From positions 196,428 to 260,427 of the forward strand of contig JAAEQB010000058.1 of the NCBI GenBank assembly GCA_024231975.1: a stretch of DNA of 64,000 bases. The letters are read 5' to 3'. The notes under the pieces were generated by a model. The model made no database searches, was not told the DNA's origin, and worked only from the letters and a program-made list of their open reading frames with translations. Position 1 is the first letter of the stretch. Every line of letters starts with the position of its first letter. A program made the position numbers and the translations under genes. The stretch is from Allobosea sp. GTDB lineage: Bacteria > Pseudomonadota > Alphaproteobacteria > Rhizobiales > Beijerinckiaceae. Of the stretch, positions 43,467-51,503 are shown piece after piece.

Positions 43467-44192
43467 ATGACATGGTCCATCGTCGCTCGCGACGCCGCCA
43501 CCGGCGCCTTTGGCGTCGCCGTCTCGACCTGCGCCTTCGGAGTCGGCGCGCGCGTACCCTATGGCTGCGGCCGGGTCGGCGCGATCGCGACGCAGGCCTT
43601 CGTCAACCCGCTCTACGGCGTCGACGGGCTCCGATTGCTGCAGGAAGGGCGCTCCTCGGTCGAGATCATCGCCAATCTGACCGCGGCCGATGAAGGCCGT
43701 GCGCACCGGCAATTACACCTGATCGATCGCGACGGCCGCACCGCGTCCTATACCGGCAATGCTTGCATCGACTGGTGCGGCGCGGTGAACGGGCCGCAGG
43801 TCTCGGTCGCCGGCAACATGCTCGCCGGGCCGGAGGTCGTCCAGGAGACGCTGAAGGCTTATGTCGAGAACTCAGGTCTCGACTTCGATGAGCGCCTGCT
43901 GGTCGCGCTCGAAGCCGGCGAGAAGGCAGGCGGCGACAAGCGCGGCCGGCAATCCTGCGCGATCCGGATCTGGGCAAGCGAGCCGGTGCCGAGCTTCGAC
44001 ATCAGGGTCGACGACCATGCCGAGCCGCTCGTCGAGCTGCGACGGATCTGGCGGGTGGCGCATCAGCGCTCCGTGCCGTTCCAGCAGGCCTCGCCCTCGC
44101 GGGCACGGCCTGCCGGCGTCACCGATCGGGCCGAGCTCGATCGGCTCTGTGCGGAATACGCCGAGGCGTGGAACGCGCGGCATCCGGAGTAG
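43467..44192 (+). CDS. DUF1028 family protein
   Basis: A 241-residue member of DUF1028, predicted to have an Ntn-hydrolase-like fold. The N-terminus MTWSIVARDAATGAFGVAVS and the block QAFVNPLYGVDGLRLLQEG are typical, as is NMLAGPEVV. Function is not established; the family often lies beside peptide importers, amidohydrolases and RidA. Here it follows a gamma-glutamyltransferase, separated by repeat copy C, so a role in amide or peptide cleavage is plausible. Confidence 0.85.
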   Translation: MTWSIVARDAATGAFGVAVSTCAFGVGARVPYGCGRVGAIATQAFVNPLYGVDGLRLLQEGRSSVEIIANLTAADEGRAHRQLHLIDRDGRTASYTGNACIDWCGAVNGPQVSVAGNMLAGPEVVQETLKAYVENSGLDFDERLLVALEAGEKAGGDKRGRQSCAIRIWASEPVPSFDIRVDDHAEPLVELRRIWRVAHQRSVPFQQASPSRARPAGVTDRAELDRLCAEYAEAWNARHPE

Positions 44193-44197
44193 TGTCC

Positions 44198-44414
44198 GTC
44201 ATTCCGGGGCGCCGCGTAGCGGCGAGCCCGGAACCCATGCACATGACGCTGATCTAGTTCGTCATGCTCGCCCTTGTGGCGAGCATCCACGTCTTGAACA
44301 CCGCGCTCGACCAGCGAAGCAAAGACGTGGATGGTCGGGACAAGCCCGACCATGACGGCGAGTGCGGTGTTCGTGGGTTCCGGGCTCAGGCCTATCGGCC
44401 TGCCCCGGAATGAC
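44198..44414. repeat. Outer palindromic element (GTCAT/ATGAC-ended) interrupted by another
   Basis: Arms GTCATTCCGGGGC and GAGCCCGGAACCCA on the left pair with TGGGTTCCGGGCTC and GCCCCGGAATGAC on the right. The centre is occupied by a second element (44261-44356), so the outer one appears to have been split. It lies between convergent genes (DUF1028 and dapA-like) and may also terminate transcription. Confidence 0.85.
44261..44356. repeat. Inner palindromic element (GTCAT/ATGAC-ended)
   Basis: 96 bp with ends GTCATG / CATGAC and inner arms CATCCACGTCTT / AAGACGTGGATG (44284-44331 region). It sits wholly inside the outer element. Confidence 0.8.
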
Positions 44415-44422
44415 GGCTCTGC

Positions 44423-45379
44423 TCACGCCGCCTTGGCAGCCCGCCCCTCGGCCGCCCACTTCGCATACCAGCTCTTGAAGCGGCGCCATTCGGTCTCGAC
44501 ATAGTTGCGCTGGGCGTCGGAGAGCCTGTCGGCGTCGTTGAAGTGGCGCTCATAGGCCTTGTGGCCTTCCAGCACCATCAGATGCTTGTAATAGAGCACG
44601 AGGTCTACGCCCTCGTCGAAGGACGACAGCACATAGAGCGCCCGCTCCAGCTCGAGCGCATCGCGCTCGGCCTGCGGATCGCCTGCCGCAGCCTTCTGCG
44701 AGAGCGCGACGAGGTGCAGAACCTCTTTCGGCAGGGCATTGCCAATGCCGGTGATCGCGCCGCCGGCGCCGCAGCGGATGAAGCCGTGCGTCACTTGCGT
44801 ATCGACGCCGACCATCAGGGTCAGCTTGGGATCGCGGTTGGTGATGTGCTCGGCCGCATAGGTCAGTGCCGCGCCGCCGCCGAACTCCTTGAAGCCGACG
44901 AGGTGCGGGAAGCGCGCATTCAGCGCGAAGAACAGGTCGGCCTTGGTCTCGTAGCCGTAATAGGGGCTGTTGTAGATCACCGAAGGCAGGTCGACGGCCG
45001 CTTCCAGGATGCCCTCGAAATGGGCGCGCTGCGCCTGCAGCGAGGAGCCGCGCGACAGCACGCGCGGGATGACCATCAGGCCTTGCGCCCCGGCCTTCTT
45101 GGCATGGGCGGCGAGCGCGGCGGCGCGCTTCGGGTTCTGCGCGCCGGTGCCGACGATCAGCGGGATGCCGCCCTTCACCAGGGCCTCGACGCCCTCCATG
45201 CGCTGCTCGTCGGTGAGCAGTGGCCAGTCGCCCATCGAGCCGCAATAGACCACCGCCGACATGCCGGCGTCGATCAGATGGCGGCCGGTGCGCACCAGCT
45301 CGGCGTAATCGACGTCGCCCGAGGCGGTGCAGGGGCTCATCAAAGCGGGGATGGTGCCGCTGAAGATGTTCTTGGTCAT
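44423..45379 (-). CDS. DapA/NanA family lyase of unassigned substrate
   Basis: A 318-residue class I aldolase/lyase. Schiff-base Lys164 (VGFKEFGG) and Tyr136 (VIYNSPYYGY) are present. The usual GTTGE is replaced by GSMGDW (47-52), arguing against dihydrodipicolinate synthase and for a catabolic 2-oxo-acid substrate. It is downstream of a TRAP receptor gene on the same strand with a 74-nt gap holding a hairpin, so its substrate is probably the imported acid. Confidence 0.82.
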   Translation of the reverse strand: MTKNIFSGTIPALMSPCTASGDVDYAELVRTGRHLIDAGMSAVVYCGSMGDWPLLTDEQRMEGVEALVKGGIPLIVGTGAQNPKRAAALAAHAKKAGAQGLMVIPRVLSRGSSLQAQRAHFEGILEAAVDLPSVIYNSPYYGYETKADLFFALNARFPHLVGFKEFGGGAALTYAAEHITNRDPKLTLMVGVDTQVTHGFIRCGAGGAITGIGNALPKEVLHLVALSQKAAAGDPQAERDALELERALYVLSSFDEGVDLVLYYKHLMVLEGHKAYERHFNDADRLSDAQRNYVETEWRRFKSWYAKWAAEGRAAKAA

Positions 45380-45408
45380 GGCAGGGGTCCGCTCGCGGGA
45401 GGAAATGC

Positions 45409-45433
45409 GGCTGCGGGCGGAGCGCCCGCAGCC
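45409..45433. terminator. Strong stem-loop after TRAP operon
   Basis: GGCTGCGGGC-N5-GCCCGCAGCC, a perfect 10-bp stem between dctP (stop 45454, minus) and the lyase gene (start 45379, minus). It lacks a T-run on either strand, so it may be an attenuator or an mRNA-end stabiliser rather than a full terminator. Confidence 0.5.
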
Positions 45434-45453
45434 GAGATGATAGCTGAAAAAAA

Positions 45454-46443
45454 TCAGGCCGTGATCGCCTTGCCGGCCTTGCGCAGATCGGCCAGCACCG
45501 GCGCCTTGGGCAGCCAGATCTTGTCGAACTCGGCGATGACGGCTTCCGCGTCCTTCGGATTGGCGAGCTTGAAGTTGGCGCCGGCCACCTTGAACTGCTC
45601 GACCAGCTTGGGCTCGTTGACGGCGAGCGCGTCGATCTGCTCGTCGAGCGCGGCGCGGACCGTCTTCTGGATCAGCTCGCGATCGGCCGCCGGCATGCCC
45701 TGCCAGACGCGGCCCGAGGCGAGCGCGATCACCGGCATGAAGATCGCGTTCATCTGCAGGATGGTCTTCGAGACCTTGTCGAAGCGCTGGTTCCAGGAGA
45801 ACTCGAGGTCCGCCTCGAGCCCGTCGACCTGGCCGTTGGTCATGGCGTCGAAGACCTGCGGCGTCGGGATCGGGGTCGGGGCGGCGCCGAGCAGCTGGTA
45901 GAAATCGCGATAGACCGGGGTCGGGTTGATGCGCAGCTTCATGCCCTTGATGCCGGCGACGCCGTCGATCTCCTTGGCGGCGAAGACGGCGCGCATGCCG
46001 GTGATGCCCCAGGCCATGCCGACACAGCCGGTCTCGCGCGGGAGGACGTCGAACAGCTTCATCGCGACGGGATCACGCACCAGCTTGGCGATCTTGGCGG
46101 TGGAGTCGACGATGTAGGGCGCGGTGATCGCGCCGATCGCCGGGACGCGCGAGCCGAGCTCGGCGGCCATGATCCAGCCCATATCGAGCGCGCCGGACTG
46201 CATCTGCTGCAGCATCGCCGCCTCGTTGCCGAGCTGGCCGGAGTGGAAGACCGTCAGGTTCAGCCGACCATTGGTCTCGGCCTTCAGCCGCTCGCCGACC
46301 TTGACCGCCGCGACGTTCCAGGGATGGCCGTTCGGGGTGAGGATGCCGAGGCGCAGCTCCTTGCTCTGGGCGAGCAGCAGCGCCGGCTTGGCGATCGGCA
46401 GGGTCGCCGCGGCGGCGAGCAGGTGGCGGCGTGAAATGGTCAT
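45454..46443 (-). CDS. dctP: TRAP transporter substrate-binding protein (DctP), second system
   Basis: A 329-residue periplasmic receptor with a twin-arginine-like signal (ISRRHLLAAAATLP, cleavage near LLAQS). DctP blocks: NGHPWNVAAVKVGERLKAE, GQLGNEAAMLQQMQSG, GIKGMKLRINPTPVYRDF (ligand Arg). It is only distantly similar to the receptor at 18590-19609. Third gene of dctQMP, 33 nt after dctM. Confidence 0.92.
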   Translation of the reverse strand: MTISRRHLLAAAATLPIAKPALLLAQSKELRLGILTPNGHPWNVAAVKVGERLKAETNGRLNLTVFHSGQLGNEAAMLQQMQSGALDMGWIMAAELGSRVPAIGAITAPYIVDSTAKIAKLVRDPVAMKLFDVLPRETGCVGMAWGITGMRAVFAAKEIDGVAGIKGMKLRINPTPVYRDFYQLLGAAPTPIPTPQVFDAMTNGQVDGLEADLEFSWNQRFDKVSKTILQMNAIFMPVIALASGRVWQGMPAADRELIQKTVRAALDEQIDALAVNEPKLVEQFKVAGANFKLANPKDAEAVIAEFDKIWLPKAPVLADLRKAGKAITA

Positions 46444-46476
46444 GACGGAACTCCCCTTATTGGTTGACGAATGAAC

Positions 46477-47745
46477 TCACTTCACCAGGGCCAGCGAGAG
46501 CCATGGGTAGATCGAGAGCAGGACCAGGAGGACGCAGGAGATGATGAAGAAGGGCAGCGTCACCAGGAACATCTTGCCGGGCTTGGCCCCCGTCACCGCG
46601 GCGGCGACGAAGAAGCACAAGCCGACCGGCGGCGAGAGCAGGCCGAGCACGAGGTTGATCACCACGACCACGCCGAAATGGCGGGGGTCGATGCTGTAGA
46701 CCTCGGTTGCGATCGGCAGCAGGATCGGCACCGTCATGATCAGGCCGGGGATGCCGTCGATCACCGTGCCGATCACCAGCAGGATGATGTTGACCAGCAG
46801 CATGAAGGTCACCGGATCCTTGGCGATGGCCTGGATCGAGGCGGCGACGCTCTGCGGGACCTTGCCGTAGACCAGCACCCAGGAGAACACGGCGGCAGCG
46901 GCGACGAGGAAGAGCACGATCGCCGAATAGACGCCGGCGCGCAGCATCATCTGCGGCATCTGCTCGAACTTCAGCTCCTTGGTCCAGTAGCGGCCGATCA
47001 GCGCCGCCGCGACCGAGCCGACCGCGGCCGCCTCCGTCGCATTGGCGAAGCCGCCGAGGATCGAGCCGACGATGACGATCGGGATCAGGAGCGTCGGCGC
47101 GGCGCCGAGCACGATCTTGACCCGCTCGCGCAGCGAGAGCTTGTCGCCGGCCGGATAGTTGTAGACGAAGCCCATGCCGGCGATGACGAGGAAGAACAGC
47201 AGCGTCAGCAGCACGCCCGGCACGATGCCGGTGATCAGCATGTCGCTGACCGAGACCTGCGCCAGCACGGCATAGACGACGAACATCACCGAGGGCGGGA
47301 TGATCGGGCCGAGCATGCCGCCATAGGCGGTGAGGCCGGCGGCGAAGTCCTTGTCGTAGCCCTTGCGCTCCATCTCCGGGACCATGACCTGCGCCATGAT
47401 CGCGACCTGGGCCGTGGCCGAGCCGAGGATCGAGGAGACGAACATGTTGGCGAGGATGTTGACATAGGCCAGCCCGCCCTTGAGCGAGCCGACGAAGGCC
47501 ATCGCCAGGTCGACGATGCGGCGGGTGATGCCGCCGCCATTCATGATTTCGCCGATCAGGATGAAGAGCGGGATGGCGATCAGCCCGTAGCTGTCGACGC
47601 CGCCGAACATCTGCAGCGGATAGTTCGGCAGCAGCTGCATGTTGCTGGTCGCCGCCATGTAGATGAGGGCGCCCAGGCACAGGCACAGCGCGATCGGCAC
47701 GCCGGCCAGCATGATACCGAAGAAGGCTCCAATCGTGATGGCCAT
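46477..47745 (-). CDS. dctM: TRAP transporter large permease (DctM), second system
   Basis: A 422-residue permease: GIMLAGVPIALCLCLGAL, FILIGEIMNGGGITRRIVDLA, SSILGSATAQVAIMAQVMVP, GPIIPPSVMFV. ATG 47745-47743 overlaps the dctQ stop as TGATG. Sodium-dependent carboxylate or sugar-acid uptake is the family role. Confidence 0.93.
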   Translation of the reverse strand: MAITIGAFFGIMLAGVPIALCLCLGALIYMAATSNMQLLPNYPLQMFGGVDSYGLIAIPLFILIGEIMNGGGITRRIVDLAMAFVGSLKGGLAYVNILANMFVSSILGSATAQVAIMAQVMVPEMERKGYDKDFAAGLTAYGGMLGPIIPPSVMFVVYAVLAQVSVSDMLITGIVPGVLLTLLFFLVIAGMGFVYNYPAGDKLSLRERVKIVLGAAPTLLIPIVIVGSILGGFANATEAAAVGSVAAALIGRYWTKELKFEQMPQMMLRAGVYSAIVLFLVAAAAVFSWVLVYGKVPQSVAASIQAIAKDPVTFMLLVNIILLVIGTVIDGIPGLIMTVPILLPIATEVYSIDPRHFGVVVVINLVLGLLSPPVGLCFFVAAAVTGAKPGKMFLVTLPFFIISCVLLVLLSIYPWLSLALVK

Positions 47746-48374
47746 CAGTTCACCACCCCGTCGGCATTGGCGGCGGTGAAGCCGGGCAGGTCCTGCCTGG
47801 CGACGAGGCCGAGATCCTCGAACAGGTTCGCTAGCGCATGCAGCGTCATGGTGAAGGCGAAGAGCGGCATGATCATGTAGATCACCCAGGTCGGCCAGTT
47901 CAGGGTCTGGGTCCGCTCGGTGTAGATGAAATTGAAGGACTGGCCGGCATATTCCCTGGCGTCGAAGCCGGCCTGGGCGATACCCACCGGATCGAGCCAG
48001 AGCCAGCACATCACCCCGAGGGCGACGCCGAACAGGATGACGCCGAGCGTCGCGATCGCCCGGAAGATCGCCGCGCCGCGCTCCGAGAAGCGCTCGGTCA
48101 GCATGGTCACCGCGAAGTCGAGCCGCATCCGCGTCATCGCGGAGGCGCCGATGAAGGTGAGCCAGACGACGCTGTAAACCGCGGATTCGTCGATCCAGTA
48201 GATCGGATAGCCGGTATAGCGCGTGACCACGTTGAGCAGGATCAGCGCCGAGAGCAGGAACATCAGCGCCTGGATGGCGCGGTGCTCGACGCGGAGCAGG
48301 CCGCCGGACAAGGCGACGATCGCCTCCGGTACGGCCATAGAGCGGCTACGCGCCGCGACAGCTTCATTGTTCAT
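47745..48374 (-). CDS. dctQ: TRAP transporter small permease (DctQ), second system
   Basis: A 209-residue four-segment protein with an about 30-residue N-terminal lead; core IYWIDESAVYSVVWLTFIGASAMTRMRLDF is typical of DctQ. First gene of the dctQMP-lyase operon, divergent from gntR, and just downstream of the 20-bp operator at 48398-48417. Confidence 0.9.
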   Translation of the reverse strand: MNNEAVAARSRSMAVPEAIVALSGGLLRVEHRAIQALMFLLSALILLNVVTRYTGYPIYWIDESAVYSVVWLTFIGASAMTRMRLDFAVTMLTERFSERGAAIFRAIATLGVILFGVALGVMCWLWLDPVGIAQAGFDAREYAGQSFNFIYTERTQTLNWPTWVIYMIMPLFAFTMTLHALANLFEDLGLVARQDLPGFTAANADGVVN

Positions 48375-48397
48375 TCTCGCCTTCCCCTTGTCGCTTT

Positions 48398-48417
48398 GTA
48401 GATTGTATAAAATCTAC
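48398..48417. promoter_or_regulatory. GntR/FCD-type operator
   Basis: GTAGATTGTATAAAATCTAC, a 20-bp near-perfect palindrome (one mismatched pair in each half) between dctQ (start 48374, minus) and gntR (start 48461, plus). The central TTGTATAAAA resembles FCD/FadR-group sites. Position 24 bp from dctQ suits repression of the TRAP operon. Confidence 0.75.
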
Positions 48418-48460
48418 GTGTCAATGGCATTCGGCATGGCGATCCACTACGGTGCGGTTG

Positions 48461-49126
48461 ATGTCCCCTCCCTTGAAGCACCGCACCCTCGCCTCTGCGA
48501 TCGTCGACCGGCTCCGCCAGGAGATCCTCGACGGCAGCTATCCGGCCGGCTCGCAATTGCGGCAGGACGCGCTGGCGCAGGCCTATGAGGTCAGTCGCAT
48601 CCCGGTGCGCGAGGCGCTGTTCCAGCTGGAGGCGGAGGGCTTCGTCAGGATCGTGCCGCACAAGGGCGCGATCGTCTCAGGGCTGTCGCTGGACGAGATC
48701 AACGACGTCTTCGAGCTGAGGAAGCTGCTGGAGCCGCGCTTGCTGGCGAGCTCTGTGCCGGCGCTGACGGCGGAGGATTTCGCTGCCGTCGCCGGGATGG
48801 AAGCAGCCTTCGAGGAGGCGATGACAGCTGGTGACATCAGCCGCTGGGGCGTGCTCAACGCCGATTTCCACATGGCGCTCTATGCGCGGGCGACGCAGCC
48901 GCGCACGCTGTCGATCGTTGCCGGACTCTTGCAGACCAGCGACCGCTATACGCGGCTGCAATTGCAGCGCAGCTCCTCGATCGAGCGGGCGCAGGCCGAG
49001 CACAACGAGCTGATCCGGCTCTGCCGCGCCGGGGCGATGCAGGAGGCGAGCCGGCTGCTCGTCGACCATATCGAGCTGGTTAGGCGCGATCTGGTGGCGT
49101 TCCTGGAGGAGCGCGGGAAGGGGTAG
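48461..49126 (+). CDS. GntR family transcriptional regulator (FCD type)
   Basis: A 221-residue regulator: winged helix (about 8-75, RLRQEILDGSYPAGSQLRQDAL and SRIPVREALFQLEAEG), then an all-helical FCD ligand domain (about 85-215) with metal-site residues in DFHMALY and EHNELIRL. Start ATG 48461; a GTG 9 nt upstream is possible. It is divergent from dctQMP and likely binds the palindrome between them, responding to the TRAP substrate or its metabolite. Confidence 0.92.
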   Translation: MSPPLKHRTLASAIVDRLRQEILDGSYPAGSQLRQDALAQAYEVSRIPVREALFQLEAEGFVRIVPHKGAIVSGLSLDEINDVFELRKLLEPRLLASSVPALTAEDFAAVAGMEAAFEEAMTAGDISRWGVLNADFHMALYARATQPRTLSIVAGLLQTSDRYTRLQLQRSSSIERAQAEHNELIRLCRAGAMQEASRLLVDHIELVRRDLVAFLEERGKG

Positions 49127-49140
49127 GCCGACAAGATGTC

Positions 49141-49292
49141 CGCGGGGAACCCCTCTCCCGAATGGGAGAGGGGCAGGGGTGAGGGACTGTCGCTGATTGT
49201 AGAGGCAAAGCGGTTGCACCGCTGCAGCCTCTTTCGGATAGGGCGGGCCCTCATCCCTGCCCTTCTCCCACACGGGAGAAGGGTTCCCCGCG
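49141..49292. repeat. Large inverted-repeat element, copy D (variant type)
   Basis: 152 bp with outer arms CGCGGGGAACCC / GGGTTCCCCGCG, inner arms CCTCTCCC...GGGAGAGG and CTTCTCCC...GGGAGAAG, and a central hairpin (GAGGC, AGCGGT-N3-ACCGCT, GCCTC at 49202-49231). Related in layout to copies A-C but with different arm sequence. It lies between convergent gntR and the PLP-enzyme gene. Confidence 0.85.
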
Positions 49293-49319
49293 TTCGTCAG
49301 AACCGTTTCGCTTACCTTC

Positions 49320-50399
49320 TCAAGTCAGCTTGCCGCGCGCCGCCACCGGCAGTTCGCCGATGAGCTTGTCGCCGCGCACCGTCACCAGCCGGTCGACCAT
49401 GTTGACGACGACGCAGACATGGTTCGGCACCACGCGCACGACCTCGCCGACATTGGGCCGCTCATTGCTGCCGGAGAGGTCGAGGAAACCGTGCTCCTCG
49501 GCGAACTGCGCGATCCTGGCCAGCGGGTATTCGAGGATGTAGCCGTGCCCGTCGAGCCCGCCCTTGTCGCTGGTCAGCGTCTTCGAGCCGGAATCGAGGA
49601 TGCCGCGCTCCGGCCCGGCCCGGCTGACCACGGTCGCGTAAACGGTCAGGGCACAATCTTCCAGGCTCGCGACCCCGGCCGCGACCTGCATGCGGTCGTT
49701 GAAGATCGAGGTGCCCGAGCGATGCTCGGTCGAGCCCTTGAGCTTGCCGATATTCGGGATGTTGGGCGAGCCGCCGGTCGAGATGATGCCGGCTTCGAGC
49801 CCCGCCTCGCGAAGGCCGGCATTGGCGGTGTCGAGGAAGTCCTGCGTCGCCGGCCAGCCAGTCTCCGGCGGGTACATCAGGAAGCCTGCGAAGGTCAGGC
49901 CCTTGGAGGCGGCGATCTGCTTCGCCAGCTCCACTGCCTCGCCGGGAGTCTCGACGCCGGCGCGTTTGCGGCCGGTGTCGCATTCGACGACGACTTCGAG
50001 ATTGCGCCCGGCGATCTCGGCGGCCTTGGGCAGGCCGGCGATGGTGACGGGATTATCGGCGGCGACGATCATCCGAACGCGACGCTGCAGCGCGCCGAGC
50101 CGGCCCAGCTTCTCCTCGCCCAGAATGTTGTAGCTGATCAGGATGTCGTCGATGCCACCATCGGCCATGACCTCGGCCTCGCCGAGCTTCTGGCAGGTGA
50201 TGCCGCGCGCGCCGGCCGCGACCTGCATGCGCGCCAGCTCCGGCGATTTATGCGTCTTGATATGCGGGCGGTTGGCGACGCCGGCGGCGTCGCAGGCGGC
50301 CTGAAGCCGGGCGATGTTGGCCTCGACCTTGTCGAGGTCGATGACGACCGCTGGCGTGCCGTAGACGCGGGCGATTTCCTCAGCGAGCGCGGTCGTCAC
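49320..50399 (-). CDS. D-threonine aldolase/D-serine dehydratase-like PLP enzyme
   Basis: A 359-residue fold-type III PLP enzyme of the alanine-racemase-N/DSD1 group. PLP Lys48 lies in RPHIKTHKSPELA and the zinc-binding HVC is in PNHVCVVVNM near the C-terminus. Such enzymes cleave or dehydrate D-beta-hydroxy amino acids. Its start overlaps the ridA-like stop by 4 nt (ATGA), which fits a reactive enamine product passed to RidA. Last gene of the minus-strand D-amino-acid group. Confidence 0.88.
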   Translation of the reverse strand: MTTALAEEIARVYGTPAVVIDLDKVEANIARLQAACDAAGVANRPHIKTHKSPELARMQVAAGARGITCQKLGEAEVMADGGIDDILISYNILGEEKLGRLGALQRRVRMIVAADNPVTIAGLPKAAEIAGRNLEVVVECDTGRKRAGVETPGEAVELAKQIAASKGLTFAGFLMYPPETGWPATQDFLDTANAGLREAGLEAGIISTGGSPNIPNIGKLKGSTEHRSGTSIFNDRMQVAAGVASLEDCALTVYATVVSRAGPERGILDSGSKTLTSDKGGLDGHGYILEYPLARIAQFAEEHGFLDLSGSNERPNVGEVVRVVPNHVCVVVNMVDRLVTVRGDKLIGELPVAARGKLT

Positions 50400-50854
50400 G
50401 GCAGCACCCGCACGATGACCTCGATCTCGACGGTCATGTTGTTGGGCAGCGAGCCCATGCCGACGGCGGAGCGGGCATGGCGGCCATTGTCGCCGAGCAC
50501 CGCGACGAACAGGTCCGAGCAGCCATTGATAACCTTGGGATGCTGCGAGAAGTCGGGGGCGGCATTGACCATACCCAGGAGCTTCACGACCTCGATCTTG
50601 TCGAGCGAGCCGGCCGCCTTCTTCATCGCCGCGAGCAGGCCGAGCCCGGTCTGCTTGGCGTGCTCATAGGCTTCCTCGATCGAGACATCGGCACCGACCT
50701 TGCCGGTCGGATAAGTGCCGTCGGCGCGCTTCGGGCCTTGGCCGGAGAGGTAGATGAAGTCGCCGACGCGCTTGAAGCTGACATAGGTCGCGACCGGGGT
50801 CGGCACCTCCGGCAAGGTCAGGCCCAGCTCCTTGAGCTTGTCATCGGCACTCAT
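50396..50854 (-). CDS. RidA family protein (enamine/imine deaminase)
   Basis: A 152-residue RidA/YjgF-type protein: YVSFKRVGDFIYLSGQGP, GKVGADVSIEEAYEHAKQ, a late PDFSQHPKVINGCSDL. Slightly longer than canonical RidA; the catalytic Arg near the C-terminus of RidA is not obvious to me (GMGSLPNNMTVEIE), so it may be a RidA-like subgroup member. It is overlapped by 4 nt on both sides (GNAT upstream, PLP enzyme downstream). Confidence 0.88.
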   Translation of the reverse strand: MSADDKLKELGLTLPEVPTPVATYVSFKRVGDFIYLSGQGPKRADGTYPTGKVGADVSIEEAYEHAKQTGLGLLAAMKKAAGSLDKIEVVKLLGMVNAAPDFSQHPKVINGCSDLFVAVLGDNGRHARSAVGMGSLPNNMTVEIEVIVRVLP

Positions 50855-51375
50855 GCGTTTCTCCCATCGTCTTTCAGATCGCGGATCATATAGCGGGCCG
50901 CACTGTCATAGCTCGCAAGCTTGCGGGCAAGGGCTTCGTCATGCGCCTCGCGAAAACCCTGACGACGCCAGAAGCCGGCCGAGCTGCCCACGGCGACGAG
51001 CGCCATGTGGGCAAAGCCGGAAGCGTTGGCGTGCGCCGCCAACCGATCGACGCAGATCGAGGCGGCGCCCCCGCCACGCGCGCTCGGCAGCAAGGCAAGA
51101 TCATGGATGTAGTAGGCGTCGGCATCATCGGGCAATGCGCCGAGAAGACTGTCGAGCGCCGGAACCTGGCCGAGCCGCCAGGGATGGCTCAGCACATAGC
51201 CGCCGATGCCCTCCCCGCCCGCCAACACGAGGCAGCCGGCCGGATGGAGCGCAAGCCGCTCGGCGAAGATGCCCTCGCCTTCCGGATAGTCCGGATGCAC
51301 CTGCGCCGCCACGGCTATGACAGTCGGCAGGTCGGCGGCGGCCATGGGGCGCCAGGAGGGTGGGGAATTGCTCAT
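50851..51375 (-). CDS. GNAT family N-acetyltransferase
   Basis: A 174-residue acetyltransferase: acceptor part PMAAADLPTVIAVAAQVHPDYPEGE, beta-4 HDLALLPSARGGGAASICVDRL with the acetyl-CoA loop (RGGGAA), and FAHMALVAVGSSAGFWRRQGF. Start ATG 51375 is used; a GTG at 51387 is possible but abuts a repeat. ATGA-coupled to the RidA-like gene, so it may acetylate an amino compound in the same pathway. Confidence 0.87.
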   Translation of the reverse strand: MSNSPPSWRPMAAADLPTVIAVAAQVHPDYPEGEGIFAERLALHPAGCLVLAGGEGIGGYVLSHPWRLGQVPALDSLLGALPDDADAYYIHDLALLPSARGGGAASICVDRLAAHANASGFAHMALVAVGSSAGFWRRQGFREAHDEALARKLASYDSAARYMIRDLKDDGRNA

Positions 51376-51386
51376 TGCGACTTGCA

Positions 51387-51494
51387 CGTCATGCTCGGGC
51401 TTGCCCCGAGCATCTCAGGCCGGAAGAGGCGCCAATTGGCGCCCCCTGGTCCAGAGATTCTCGGGTCTGCGCTTCGCGCCGCCCGAGAATGACG
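51387..51494. repeat. Palindromic intergenic element, GTCAT/ATGAC-ended
   Basis: 108 bp with ends CGTCATGCTCGGGC and GCCCGAGAATGACG, an inner GCTCGGGCTTGCCCCGAGC hairpin and a perfect 16-bp palindrome GGCGCCAATTGGCGCC at 51428-51443. It fills the gap between the amidohydrolase and GNAT genes on the same strand. Confidence 0.87.
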
Positions 51495-51503
51495 CCTTAG
51501 GCC

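Noticed and set aside
44423..45379. Lysine-biosynthetic dapA
   Set aside because: The GTTGE motif is changed to GSMGDW and the gene is in a TRAP/GntR catabolic setting.
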